From the NCBI GenBank assembly GCA_023053545.1, contig JAKZAN010000006.1, positions 4,345,001 to 4,409,000 of the forward strand: a stretch of 64,000 bases of DNA. The letters run 5' to 3'. The notes under the pieces are model-generated. The model was not told the origin of the DNA and did no database searches. It saw only the letters and a program-made list of their open reading frames with translations. The position numbers were made by a program, and so were the translations under genes. This document shows, piece after piece, positions 34,151-46,850 of the stretch; within the stretch, counting starts at the first letter, position 1; the number at the start of each line of letters is the position of its first letter. The stretch is from Lepidurus packardi (taxonomy: Eukaryota > Arthropoda > Branchiopoda > Notostraca > Triopsidae).

Positions 34151-36390
34151 TAGGGGAATTTTTGGTCCATGTTTTCCCTCACCTGCGCCTCTGCTCGCAC
34201 ATCATTAGCCAAAACGTTAAAACGCGCTTTGCTTGTTAGACTGTTACGAAACCGCCACATCGTACCCCCCCCCCCCCCCCCCCCCCCCCCCCTCATAAAA
34301 AAACAAAAAAAGCTACGCCATAAACCCTTTTCCACCCCTCTTTGCCTCCCAAAACTACCTTATCCTCCAGGTTTTCGGATGGAACATTGAGCATATGGAC
34401 CTTCCGTTACCCCGTCGTCATAAAGTTCGCGTCCATGTAAAAAGTTCGTTAATTGGTATACGAATGGCAAACCGTACCGCACTGTACTATACTGCACGTT
34501 TCTTTTCTTTTTCGTAATTTCCCCCCGCTTTTTGTTGTATGGCCGTTACCTTCCAGATGACTCTCCGTTGACGAGCAAAAAAAAAAAAAAAAAAAATAGT
34601 CTATCTGTAAGCACAGTAGGGGTTGTCTGTCGTTATAGTCCCGGGCAAACCTGACCGAAGGCGCGGAGCACATTTGTGCGTTGTATACGGCAGCAATGAG
34701 GGGTTTTTGTTATAATGTAAAAGCTTAAAAGCCATATATTTTGGCCAGGGGTATCAGGGAAAGCCTCGAATAAGAAAAAAGGCAAAGGCCCCAGTCTTGT
34801 TCGAAACCCATGGGGGCGCAAAACTTCACCCTGAGCGACTCAATGGCGCCTCATTCGTTACCACGAGTCCGAGTCCGAGTCGACTTTCTCTCCCCTTGCG
34901 TGAAAAACGTGAAAACCGTGATAGACAAAAGGCAACTCTCCTGCGATCTTTTCACGCTTACTTGTTATTATTTAAAAAAAAGAAAGTAAAGAGTCTAGTA
35001 AATTATGAACCAAATAAAGCTGCGAACGATCAATTCCATCCAATCGCCTTTGTGTTTGCCAAAGAGCCCGTGTTGGGGAAGAAAAAGCGGCCGGCTCCGT
35101 GCCTTCTAACTGGGCCGGGACTGCAGCGGGACTCGCGGGCACCCCGTTACGCGGACGGCCGTAAATAACGCTGCAGATGACGGCAATGGAAGGGTTTGAC
35201 CGAGGTGACCAGTTAAAAGCAGGCTCGATTGAATTGGAAGTTGGTGGTGCACGCCTCCTTTATACGTGTCTATATATAATGTTCGATAGTTCTCCATCTT
35301 TTAGAAGCAAAACAAGGCAAAGGGGAGGAGGGGAAGAAAAGATAGAGAGAGGATATTAAAAATAAAAAAAAAATATGAAAAATAAAAAAAAAAATATGGA
35401 AAAAGCTTTTATAGGAGTTTGGCCCGCGTGAGTGTGTGTGGATACAGGTCTTGGTCTTGGGAGTCCCGCCAGGAAAGCGGCAAACTTCAAACGTTTTTTA
35501 AAATTTTTTTTTCATAAAAAGAAACCAAGCAAGGAGGAACTTTTGATACCCTGGCGGTGCGTGGCCACGTTCATGAATCATGATTAGAGCGGTCAATGAA
35601 GCAGCGCCGCCCGTGAGAATCTGATCAGGGTAGTACCTCTTAAAAAAAAAAAAAAGGTGGAATTTTTCTCCCTGTCGACTTCCAAGAGTATATAAAAGTC
35701 GGTGCGCGGGCACAAGTATTTTTTTTTTAATGAGCGCCTTGGATCCACAAAGCGCTTGTTAGGAAATTGTAAGGGCCGTAAAATATAAAAAGGAAAAATG
35801 AGACTTGCGAAAGCGGTTTGGCGTGATATGGTGATAACCAATCAGCGCTGAGATGGATGCGAAGGTGTGAATGAGGCACACCTGGTTGGGTTTTTCCTTT
35901 CCCCTGCCGTCTGATTAAGCTCCGCCTTCCTCGGCTAGGACCTAATCGAAGGCTGTATACATTGATACGGTGAAAGTGGTAAAATTCAGCAAGATTCGCC
36001 TCGCCTTGTTCATGGATCGTCACGTTACTTCACCCCTCGCTTTAAGATCGGAGAAATTATAAGGAAATTATTCAGATATTTTTCATTCCTCCGGCTCAGG
36101 TAGCTTGCCACATAGCGCAGAGTCAATGGATAACGTGTCAGTAGAGGCAGAAGCGCAGAAGATCAACGTGTACAACATACCTGTAAAAGAATGTTGGGGG
36201 GGGAAAGGTTATAACTTAACGATGAAGATGAAATTCTCGTATGCTGTCGACCTAAGGAGCTACTGTTTGAAGAACCTTTTTACACTGTTGTCATGGCTTT
36301 TTAAAACTTCATGGCCTTGTTTTCATAACATAGAAAAACCAGGATTTACACTGTTGGTCAGTGGCGTTTCCTTTTTTCAAAATAAAAACC
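34151..36390. other. Intergenic, no gene recognised
   Basis: A C28 tract at 34265-34292 is the longest homopolymer in the window. Several poly(A)/poly(T) runs follow. Open frames such as 34797-35168 and 35727-36023 lack motifs. Confidence 0.45.
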
Positions 36391-36545
36391 GGAGAGAAAC
36401 TGTTTTGAACTGTGAACATTCAGTGTTGCAATCCGTAGAAGCTCACTGTTGTTGAAATTCTGTGTTGAGACCCCTTAAAGCTCACTGTTGGAGTTCAGTA
36501 TCAAAGTTCGTTGTTGACATTCTGTAAAAATAACCGAATATAACG
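36391..36545 (+). repeat. Relative of the 144-bp repeat family
   Basis: Contains TTCAGTGTTGCAATCCGTAG, AAGCTCACTGTTG, and GTTGACATTCTGTAAAAATA followed by ACCGAATA. These match the order of blocks at 30340-30775, so the family is dispersed at a distance of about 6 kb. Confidence 0.55.
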
Positions 36546-39500
36546 CCGTAGCATCAAACAGTGAGCCGTAAACAGTTCGTATCCCTGTGCGTTGGCTAAA
36601 TGAACAACAGGACGGGGGAAAGGACAGGTGTAGTTGCTCAGGAAAAGAAAAGAAAAAGAAGGTGGATAGTGTAAGAGGTTCCGATCTGAGTAGATGCGGT
36701 TAGCTTTATTCGTTGCAGCAATACTAAGGCATGCGACTCAATGCCGACTCATTAGCACTGTCCATGTCGAGGTTAATTAAAATCCCTCCTTAATCCGTTT
36801 GGAAAGTCCCTTTTCGGACCACCACAAATGAACACGACACGACACACACACTCACATATACACAACATCAAGCAAACTGCAGCATGCACAGCGTAGCCGA
36901 CTTCGCGTGAGTTCATTGGAGCGTGCACAGCTTAATCAAGATCTTTTCTATTCTATATGCACTCCCTCTCTCTCTGTCTTTCTCTGCTCTCTGTTCCCCA
37001 GCAATAGTTCTATAGACATGGAATCGGATTCCGGTCATGTTCCCTCTTTAGTACATCACCTAAAAGAGCAAAAAACGCGCTTAAGTTTGTTATTACCATG
37101 CAGAGAGCACAACAGAAGATGTTTAGCTCCGGCTCCGCCCCCAAGTGGCGTCTTTTACAACTTGATTTCTTCCGCCAAACCGTAAACATTCGTCAACCGC
37201 GCGGTAAACGCATTCGACTAGCGTCGTTTAGCAACTTTCGTTGTTGTGGTTGACGTTTAGAAAAGTTCGAATTTCGAAGAATTTTTTTTTTCGAATGTCG
37301 ACGCTTCATTCTATTCATTGTTGATGTCTTTCCAAAGTGGCGTTTGTGTGCTTATGTGTGTACATTCTGTGTTTGGAGGTGAATTGGGACGCATTAGACG
37401 AGGTTTGGGGAATGTTTTCATGGTTGAGTGTCTGGTATGAGTTGTATGATGGATCATTTGGTCTTGGTGGGCGCTGATTGGTATTTTGGGACGTGAACGG
37501 TACTGCCTGGCTAAATGAGGTGGGGGGGAAGGAGAGTTGAGTTTTGAAGTAGATAAGTGTTTTGGTCACACTCATTAGGGTCGACAGATTTGTGTTGCGG
37601 GCGGAAAAACATCCGCTGATGAGAGGAATAAAAAGGTTCATCTGCATAGCATTTATGGCAAACGAACCAACTTTTGCGGCGGCTTCGAGCTTGGGGAACT
37701 GTGCTCTCCCTCACTGCAGGTTGCCAACTTTTCCCTCGGGCACAACGAAAGCCACATTAGAAGCTGACTGGCAAAGGTTGCCTGCCATCAGTAAAAATGT
37801 GTTAAGGCATACTGAATACATTGTTAGACTCTGTTGGGCATCCTTGTGATTTCTGGAACTGTGCGGGAGAGCAATGTAAACGCTGGAGAGTTATTTTTTT
37901 TTTTTTTTTTTTTTTTTGGAAAGATGAAGACCTGCAAGAACATAAGACGAGAAGAGCCTTGGCCAGGTGGGTGGCCAGTCTACTCACCTGATGACAGCTT
38001 AGTTTCGCCCACCAAAAATCCCACCATCTTATCCATTCCACCCCCTTATACACCAATGCTATCCACTCTAGAACCTATACTGCCGGAGTATTAGCCAGTG
38101 AGGCATACCACCAGCCCGAAAACAGGCCCCCGGAAAAACGGAAAAGTGGAAAAATTGTCTCGTTTTAAGACGCGAAAGATCTATTATCTTTCCCTGCGAG
38201 CCCCAAACACACACGTCGAAAGAGCAGAAAACTTCCCTGGCTATTAAGACGTAGAATGTGCCGAAAGGAAAGGACCCGTAAAGCAGCTTTGGGTTGCTAT
38301 TTTGACTCTGCACTCTTCACAAACTTTTTCGCCCATCACACTTGATAATCTCCTGCTCGATCGTGCCCTGCTATGTAAGATGAAGACAGTTAGAACCAGG
38401 AGACAGTTAGGGACTCGAAACGTCTAAACTGTCTTATAACATTCCTTTTATGTGCAATTGTACATGGTTTATTGAGCCGCGAACGGAAACTTTTTGGGGA
38501 AATTTATTTTTTTATTTTTATTATTACTATTACTGTGTAAAGTGATAGTTATTCTTCGGGCTGGACCAGGATATAGGTTTACATTCGTGAAAGACAAATG
38601 GGTAAATGGAGCCAAAAAGAATCTCAAAAAAGACATTGAATAGAAACGGCGCCATTCTTGACAAGACAAGCTTGATGGATGATTAAGTGAGTTGTTTCCC
38701 AATGGACCCAAACATTACTTGGCAAGCAGTTTTACCCTTATATCACCCAGAAAATAGTCTCCATACTAGTTTTTGTCTTCCTTTTATGTGGCGAGCTTTT
38801 AAAGTTCATGTTCAGTTCGCTGCTGCACTTTTTTTTTTTTTATTTAATTTTATATATATGCGAAAGCTTTGTTGGAGGTTAAGACTGAGTTCTAGCCAAA
38901 GTAAATCATAGAATCAAGTCGTTTTATTGGCAAACCCCATCAAATAGGAATAGGTAGATTAGTTCCTTGATTTTGGTTGCAACGAACTGGGGCGCACGAA
39001 TGCATCGTGTTATTACGACGGGGGGAAGAATAGCCACTTGATATCCGGAGGAGAGAGCGCCTCATATTAAAAACAAATCGTGCCGAGATCGCACGCGGCG
39101 AAGATAGACGTTTGCTTTGCCGTGGCACCGAACGGAGGAGTCTTACCTGGGCGTGACGTCAGCGTTCTGTTTTCTCACATGCCTCCCACGTCGCGTAGCT
39201 TGCCTAGCGCTGAGAATCTGAAAATGAAATACCTGTGACTGTTGGCAGTAGAAGAAGAAATATCACTGTGCTACAGAGAATAATATACTTCTTACCGACC
39301 ACCGTACTGCCCGCGTTTTTTGGTTCCTCGAGGAGATAGATGTTTGGCGTGCGTTTGGATCTTTGGTTCAAAGTTGCTCTTGTCTGCGTGGGCCAACTTT
39401 GGCTGCATGGAATTGATACCTTTTCCTTTGGTATAGGTTGTAGGTCCTGCTTATGTGTGTGGTTATGCTGTGGGAAACGGCCGCAAGGAGAGAGAGATGC

Positions 39501-39815
39501 TGATAATGCGATGAATTGGCCCCGGCTGTTAGTGCCAACCATTTATTCTTGTCTTTAAACCATCTCTTGCCAGGATTGTGTTACATAGCGTCACAACTGG
39601 GACCAGAACCTTGCGAAACTTTGGACACTTAGGAATATTTCAGGGGTCGAACCACTATGCCACGTGCAAACACTTCCTGGTAGTACCTGGTAGATTGTAT
39701 GTTAACAAAGGACGGGACTGTATGTTAACAAAATCCCAAAACAGAATTTCAAACTAATTCGCTGTTGAAATGGGTACTGTTCATAAAGCAAATAAGATAA
39801 GCAGGCGTTGCCGGT
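36546..39815. other. Intergenic, no gene recognised
   Basis: A CT-rich run at about 36964-36990, a poly(T) tract at about 37891-37917 and an AT-rich block near 38505-38535. The 110-residue minus-strand frame at 37315-37647 and the plus frame at 37562-37849 have no supporting features. A palindromic CRE, TGACGTCA, is at about 39155. Confidence 0.45.
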
Positions 39816-40030
39816 GAAAAAATTCATTGTTGAGATTTGCAACACAGTGTGTAGTCAGACAGGACTTGAGGAAATTCACTATACACTGTCATGTTTACTA
39901 GAAGATTCGCTGTTGCAAGATTCTATTGTTGAAGTTTGGACACATGATAGGGGAAACGGCATTAGAATTGAGCAAGTCTACGACATAGTGACATGCATTT
40001 GAAGTAAATTAATGTATTTTACAGAAATTA
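39816..40030 (+). repeat. Left copy of a 215-bp direct duplication
   Basis: AAATTCATTGTTGAGATTTGCAACACAGT and following blocks (GGAAATTCACTATACACTGT, AAGATTCGCTGTTGCAAGAT) correspond to 40455-40680 (AATTCACTGTTG..TTTGCAACACAGT, GGAAATTCACTTTGCACTGT, AAGATTCACTGTTACAAAAT). The two copies flank the paired hairpin elements. Confidence 0.65.
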
Positions 40031-40052
40031 TTGAAAGTGTATGTAAGTGTAC

Positions 40053-40192
40053 GGTGTAATAGCGCGTTCCACTAGCTGCACTGGTGCACTATTTTTGGCA
40101 CTCAGTGTGTGTACACAATGTGTAAAGCTATTCACGTTTGACGCACTGAGTGCCAAAAATAGTGCACCAGTGCAGTCAGTGGAACGCTCTAT
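40053..40192. mobile_element. Hairpin MITE-like element, copy 1
   Basis: Arms at 40064-40107 and 40144-40187 are 44 nt long and match at 42 positions as inverted repeats, around a 36-nt loop. They start GCGTTCCACT and contain CACTATTTTTGGCACTCAGTG. The unit is flanked by AAGTGTAC (40045-40052) and AAATGTAC (40193-40200), an 8-bp near-direct repeat as in hAT-type insertions. No coding capacity. Confidence 0.8.
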
Positions 40193-40239
40193 AAATGTAC
40201 TCTGAAGGAGGGGGGGAGTGCATGTAACCGCACGGTGTA

Positions 40240-40392
40240 ATGGCGCGTTTCACTGGCTGCACTGGTGCAATATTTTTGGCACTCAATGTGTGTACACCAT
40301 GTGTGCCAATATGCATGTGTGGTACCAATATGCACGTTTGACGCACTGAGTGCCAAAAATAGTGCACCAGTGCAGTCAGTGGAACGCACTAT
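40240..40392. mobile_element. Hairpin MITE-like element, copy 2
   Basis: Arms at 40245-40288 and 40344-40387 around a 55-nt loop. The right arm is identical to that of copy 1 over 44 nt, and the same TATAAATGTACTCTGAAGGA follows both. The pair therefore arose by duplication of the whole insertion with its flank. The left arm has a few more substitutions. Confidence 0.8.
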
Positions 40393-40454
40393 AAATGTAC
40401 TCTGAAGGAGGGGAAGTGCAACCTCTCTGATAACAAAATAAGGTAACGGCGTTG

Positions 40455-40700
40455 AAAGTGGAAATAATTCACTGTTGTTGGTTTGCAACACAGTCTAATA
40501 GGAAATTCACTTTGCACTGTGGTGTGCGATATAAGATTCACTGTTACAAAATTCCATTCAAATGTGGACTACACAGTAGTGGAAATGTCATTGGAATTTG
40601 CCAAATCTACCACATATAGCCGTGTTTTTTGTGGTAAATGAATGCCTTTTATAAAAATGTATATTTAAAGCGTATGGAAGTGTACTCTGAAAAAAGGGGG
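40455..40700 (+). repeat. Right copy of the 215-bp duplication with an apparent empty site
   Basis: A diverged copy of 39816-40052 that ends GGAAGTGTACTCTGAA (40677-40692). This is the left flank joined directly to the right flank without the hairpin element found in the other copies, as expected for a site before insertion. Confidence 0.6.
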
Positions 40701-43700
40701 GTGGGGTGGAGTGCAACCTCACCTTTCTGGTGAATGTACTGTTTTGGAGTCGTTTGGTGTTTCCATTGGGTACAGACCAACTTGGTGTAAAAGCAATGGC
40801 CAACAGTGAATTTTGTGTGCTGTAGCGATAGAGCGCGAGTTGTGGGGTGGGGAAGAGTTTGGTGGAACATGGAACATGGAAATCAAGTTAGGTGCGGGAG
40901 CTAATGACATTATATATCCCAACATATAGACGCAGTGTGCACATTCAGAGCCCCGAAAGTTTTAGTGAAGTCGCCGTATTTCGTTTTTCTTCCACCTCAA
41001 TTTTCTAGAAGCTTTCAGAGAGAGTTTCTGTCCCAGCACCATATATTCATGCATTTAGGCTTGCGAGCAAGACACACACAGAGAGATATCAGAGCGAGAG
41101 CGACTTCCTTATGCAGGTTGAGCCTGGATTGTCAATCGAGTTGGACTTAATTAAATTGCGCTTGAAAAGCTCGGGAGAGAAGGTCATAAGTCAAGCTGTC
41201 GTCGTTGGGAAACGTTACCAGTCGGCGTTGGGGGGATCCGTGCAAGTCCTTAACCACTCCGTGATAAGATTATCAGGGGGGGTTGGTGACTTTTTCAAAG
41301 GGTTGACCCTAACATTCTTTTCATAGCTAGAAACAATTTCCCAGCGTGAAATTGTCCCCCTACCACCCCTACCACCCCGCTCTACACATGCGTCTTAATG
41401 TCCCTGTATGGATTTCCCATAAACGCTAAATGCCGTGTGGTTTTAAAGAAAGATGTCTTATATGTCCACCCCCTGAAGCGAAGACCGTCACTTAGAACAG
41501 TTGGTACTGTCAAGGAAACACACGGGGTGTCTCGTCCCCACCTGAAAATCGCATCTGCGTAGTCAAGTCTCCATCCCCATATGCAACCTCCTCCACCCCT
41601 GTACCCCCCTGTACCCTCCAACTCAAATATGCATACTCCCGTACTCTCGCAGATAGGATTGGAAGCGGGAGAGTGTGTGGCCCATGGTAGATTTATCTTT
41701 CATTTTCGTTTTCATGCAAGTTTTCAACGTCTTTTCCACGACAAGCTTGTTAGGGTCCTTTTGGAATGCTGCTGGTTCCAAAGTTGGTCGGTTCTCTCGC
41801 AAAACTACCAGGTATTTATCAACTTGCACATGCCAACCGTATTGCCCGGAACAATTCTTCTTGGTACTTTCGGCTCATCGGGGGAGAGAAGTCTTTCTGC
41901 CCCATGTCCTGACTTTAGAAATTATCTTGTCAGTGATTGTCTCGGTAACTAGTTTTATGAAATATGGCCATAACCTTTTTGGGATTTTTCCATCTTCGCA
42001 TTCCCTTTTCTCCCACCAATGCCACCATCCCTCCCAAGGATCTGGGAACGAGTGCTCTTAGGTATTGCCGATGTACACATAATTGCTTTTCAATTGGGTA
42101 TCTGCTGAGGAGAGACAGTGATTGTTTGAAAAGGATTGTGAGGGTGCAAATAAGCCATCAGTCAATACCATCTCTCAGCTTGTGCAGTGTGCTCTCAACT
42201 TGCAACTCGCCTTCGTGCAGGGAAAGTCGAAATAGATCGAGTGAGAAGTACAGTAAAGAGTCCAGAGACCAAAAAAAAGACGTATGATAAGGAATATTTC
42301 TCTTAAAGAATAAGAGAATTCGAATGAAAAAAAAAAAGACAAGATGTATATGCCCAACCCCTCTCGTTAGTTGAGCGGGATCCCCCACCACGATCTTTGA
42401 CACGGGTCATCCATTTGCAGTTCCCCAACAAGCCCCACCATCCCCCAAAGGCGCTCCTTCCTGGCACCCGTCTTGCCGGTATGTACTGTACACTATACCA
42501 TCCATCCTTCCCCCGATGCTCTTGGGGAACGATACATAACGTGAACAGGCAATCCACGCAGTATAGACTGTACTCTTGAACCGATGCATTGATGAAGCTT
42601 TCGATCGAAGGAGAGAGATGAAAAAGGACTCACTGCATCGTCTTTTCGCTCAAGAAAAGTTCCCAAAGTGTATCCTAAGCGGTGATGGGAAGTACGTACA
42701 GTACATAAGTGTAAGGGGGAAATGAGGACTTGCGGTGACGGTTTGGGGGCAACGAGGATCAGGAATCCATGACGCTATTGGAACGTGAGGGGGAAGAGAC
42801 AGACGTTGCTTTATGCAGAATACGACTCAGTTTCGACATGAGATGAGGTGATAGAGATCTATCTATCAAGCGTCAAGCCTCTCTCTTCGTCTATGGTACA
42901 CTTTCCAAACTCGGAATCGAGGGGGTTCTTTATGAACCACGCCCACTCGTATCCCTTAACAACACCCTAGCGTTATCCGCTCGAGTAGAGAAATAACGAG
43001 ACATATGCATTGTCGGGAAGCAAAAAAGGGCTTCGCCTTTTGCCTAATCTATCAGCTGTTGGGGAGATTTATTGGCAACCCTGCTGCTTTCGCCGAGCTA
43101 AAGTTGAATTGAATACCCCAGCTTCCATTTGGCAAATTACTTCTTCGTTCAAGCATGGAGTCCCCTCTTCTGTCTATGTGTCTATCTCTTATGGAAAAAG
43201 TCAATTAAAGGGTTTTAACCTTCTAAACTTCCACCTTCACAAGAATTGAGCTCTTAAACGTCGGGAAACTAGCCAGCGAGTTTAGTGGGAAAAGAAAGAA
43301 GAACTTGTTGGAAAGTATCTTGTTCAGTAGCGAAGGTTAAAGAGGCTTTCAAACTGTTTTTGGCCTACATTACCACCTCTATTACTAACCTGAACCGCTC
43401 CTCCCCCCCGCACACTGATCTCGTCACGCTATATACGCCACTGTCATAATGATACACGATTAGGAACACGGTTCCTGAGTCTCGGTAGTTTGTATACCAC
43501 GCTCCTTACAAGGCAAACGAGGAAACAGAGAATCCACCTTCGCCCTGCAGTCAAATAATCGAAAATGACTCTGTTAAGGGGGGCATTTCTTCCCTTTTTG
43601 TGTGGAAAGGTTTTGGTTCTTGTTTGCCCCCAGAAGAAGTAAGGGGTTTTTAGGAACTCTTGAGGAGCTAATGAGGTGTTTATCGATGTCCTGCGGCTTC

Positions 43701-44930
43701 GGAAATGAGGCACTTTTCCAAAGTTGCCAAAGAGGCAAAGAGTTTCGCTCGGTGTGTGGATCAATCTCCGCCTCGCCTGCGTGTGCACGCGAGTGGGAAG
43801 TTTCTTCGGGGAGGAAAAAGAACTGTGAAAAAGCCAAAGGGACGGATGGATCGGTGGCCATCAACAAGATGGTAATTGCGGTGGGACGCAAGCTTGTCAG
43901 CAAGATACACACACGAGAATCCCTGTGGCTGCTGCAGCCTTTTGGGATCTTGATATCCCGCCCGAAGTCAAAACCTTAACCTTTCAAGCGAACGTTGGGC
44001 TGCCGCTTACAAAGAAAACGTTCGAAACCAGCCACCTTCCAGAGCGTTTGGCTGGGCCCAGCACTCTCTTTTGGGCCAAAGATGTTTCAAACCGGAATTT
44101 TTCGACTCAATAATATATTGAGAGAAGAGGGGACCCTTGTCAGCCATGTCGGTGGTCTGTCCATTAAGTTGCATCCCAGCCCTACGAAACCGCCTTGTTT
44201 CGGTACTCCCCCAAACAAAAACAAAACGGCTTCAAAATCAGGAAACCTTCCCAGAAACAATTCTATTCGTCTTATCTTTTCGTATCCTTCGTAGATAAAA
44301 AGTGGTAGCGTAAATTGTGGTGGGATGCCATTTCACGGGAGATAGAGATGGGACAATTATTTGTTGGGGGTATGCTGTAACTCGAAAGGTAACATAAATT
44401 GGGGGGGGGGTGATATTGAAGCGGATCAGTTAACACATTGCCATATTCAACCCCAATTTAGCTGTATGGTTTATGATTGGGAGACAAGGCGGACCACCCC
44501 CATTGTTCTCAGGTTGGGGGGGGGGGATAAAAGCTGTAATATCTCTGACAAAAAAGGGGATGACTATTCAATGAAAGCTAAAGGCAAGCTAGTTTCGGGT
44601 GGGAGGATGGGGAAAAGGGTGGAAATGGTGCTTGATGCTTGATTTCTCCCCCCACCCCCCTCTTGAGCGTCTTTTACCTCAGCAAAAAAAAAAATAAGCC
44701 TAACATTGGAAAAGCGTGGTCGTGTAATGACAGTCTTGTCAATCCCCTGTCTCGCCTCATTTACATAAACAACAGCCTCAACTGTCTTTTTTCTCTCCCT
44801 CGCATGACTTTACCCGCTTAAATTTTATTCCAAGAAAGATTTTTTTCTTTTTTTTTTGTCGAACAAAATCGATAGGGTAAAATCTGTTGGCATCTCTTCA
44901 ATGGGACCTTTATACGGTGCCAAAGTTTTC
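40701..44930. other. Intergenic, no gene recognised
   Basis: Has G-runs at 44401-44410 and 44516-44526 and the words GTACTGTAC at 42483 and 42696 (as its complement). Many open frames of 60-130 codons exist, but none shows a domain or splice signals in context. Confidence 0.45.
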
Positions 44931-45630
44931 TGGTACAGTACTAGTACCTGGTACGTTTATGCCAGTGCAACACTTAAATGTACTACAGTACTAGTACCTG
45001 GTACTTCTATACCAACACAACACTGAAAAGGGCAATTGACCACGTAAAACACGTTCAAAATTCATTGTATGTCAGTGCAACACTTAAAATGTAGAATGAA
45101 AGTTGACAGTGAGCATGAGAGTAAAATGAAAATGAAAACTGGGGAAAAAAATGTTCGAAATTCATTGTTGACGTCATTCCTGATTGAAGTACATCGGCAT
45201 TGCGGTAATTCATAGTTGAAATCAATCAATGTTGACGTCATACATGGTTGGAATGAACCATTATGAGGGAATTCCTTGTTGAAGTAAATCATTATTGAGA
45301 TAAATTATGTTTGTAAATAAAATAACTTAAAAATAAACTAAATTTTAAAAAGAGAATACGCAAGTTATTGTAGGAAAGTTTAACTCAAATTACACGTATT
45401 TATTGTCAAATTACGGACTCTTACAGCGTATAATTGTCTGGTACCACACTAGTACCTGTTACTTGTATGCCAATACAATTCTTGTACAAAATGAGAGCGA
45501 AAATTGGAACAGACCATGTATACAAAACGTTCGAAATTCGTTGCTTTGACGTCGTGTGGTTGAAGGAAATCAGTGTTGTGGGAATTCATTGTTGAAGTAA
45601 ATCATTGCTAAGGGAATTCATTGTTGTTTT
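44931..45630 (+). repeat. Degenerate repeat block with ACTAGTACCTGGTAC and TTCATTGTTG units
   Basis: TACAGTACTAGTACCTGGTA occurs at about 44934 and 44988 and a variant at about 45440, each followed by TAT(G/A)CCA and CAACAC(T/A). Between them lie copies of TTCATTGTTG (45161, 45584, 45617) and two TTGACGTCAT words (45168 and about 45234) that contain a full CRE palindrome. Confidence 0.6.
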
Positions 45631-46325
45631 ATGTGAAATGTAGACGAAGGATCTTACAGACCATTTTCTCTTTTTTTTTCTTTGAGGGGCCAAGGGGAAA
45701 ATGTGGCTCGCTGGATTTATAGAGCATCCCCGGCCTGAGTCAGCTTTGGTTGGTTTGGTTGCTGGGGAATTATGCGCTGCGTGTGTTGGGCCGTGTGCCA
45801 TGGTCGCCTCGGATTGCCCACACTTAGATGCGCTTGGCGTCCACCAACTCAACTCTTGCTCGTTCGCGATGACAGGCCGTAAGTAAAAAGAATAGGAAAA
45901 ATGTTGTAACCTCGTAAAAAAATGGGTGGATGATGTGTCTCTTTCTTCTCCCTTTGACTTGCGGGGCTCTCTTCTGTAGTAACTCCCCCCTTCCTCCCCC
46001 CGGACGTCGTCGACATCGTTGTGGCGGCGTCTCTTGGGGAGGTTTGATTGGGGTGGCGCTGGGTGGGAAGAAGGGTATCGTTAACTCGCGTATACCGCAG
46101 CAGCATCGGCGTCGGTGCTGGAGCAACGAGACGGAACTGACCCTAACGATCCACGACCTGTGACACACAAGCCGTGAGGCCCCACACACATACACAAAAA
46201 GAAGAAAAGACGGATTCTTGATTGTTTTCTTCCTTCAAATGGTGCCAAATTGCAACCCCGGATCCCCCCAAACATGCCCCAAAAGACTCGTCTATATCCA
46301 TCCCTATAAACCACTCAAAAGTCCA
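45631..46325. other. Intergenic, no gene recognised
   Basis: Open frames on both strands around 45701-46195 are moderately GC-rich but lack any recognisable motif. Nothing else is seen. Confidence 0.4.
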
Positions 46326-46850
46326 CTCGTTTTGCTCAAATAAGGTTAAAATAGACGAAAATAAAGGAAATGTAAAAGAAATAGACGTTAAAATACAAAA
46401 TCAAAAATAAAAGACAAAATCTACGATAAAATAGGCGAAATTGACGTTAAAATTGACGAAATCGAACTAAAACGGCGAAATCGAACGACATCGACGTTAA
46501 AATAGACAAAAACGACGTTAAAATAGACGAAATCTAGCGAAATGGACGTTAAAATTGACGAAATCGAACAAAATCGACGTTAAAATAGAAAAATCGACGT
46601 TAAAATCGACGAAATGTAGCGAAATTGACGAAATCGAACTAAATTGACGTTAAAATCGTCGAAATCGAACAAAACCGACGTTAAAATAGACAAAATCGAC
46701 GAAATCTAGCGAAATTGAAGTTAAAATTGACGAAATCGAACAAAATCGACGTTAAAAAGACAAAATCGACGTTAAAGTCGACGAAATGTAGCGAAATCGA
46801 CGTTAAAGTCGACGAAATCGAACGAAATCGACGTTAAAATAGACCCCCAA
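46326..46850 (+). repeat. Minisatellite of GACGTTAAAATAGACGAAATC-type units
   Basis: About 520 bp are made of alternating modules CGACGTTAAAATAGA and CGAAATCGAAC / CGAAATCTAGCGAAAT in a composite unit of roughly 30-55 bp with many variants. Nearly every unit has ACGTTAAA. It is not coding in any frame for its length. Confidence 0.9.

Noticed and set aside
6449-35870. TCACACCT/AGGTGTGA T-box half-sites at about 6450, 23392, 28125 and 35863
   Set aside because: Four copies of an 8-mer in 64 kb are near the chance expectation of about two; no paired palindromic sites were seen.
39635-39670. Minus-strand TGGCATAGTGGTTCGACCCC resembling tRNA boxes
   Set aside because: The A- and B-box-like words are directly adjacent, leaving no room for an anticodon arm.
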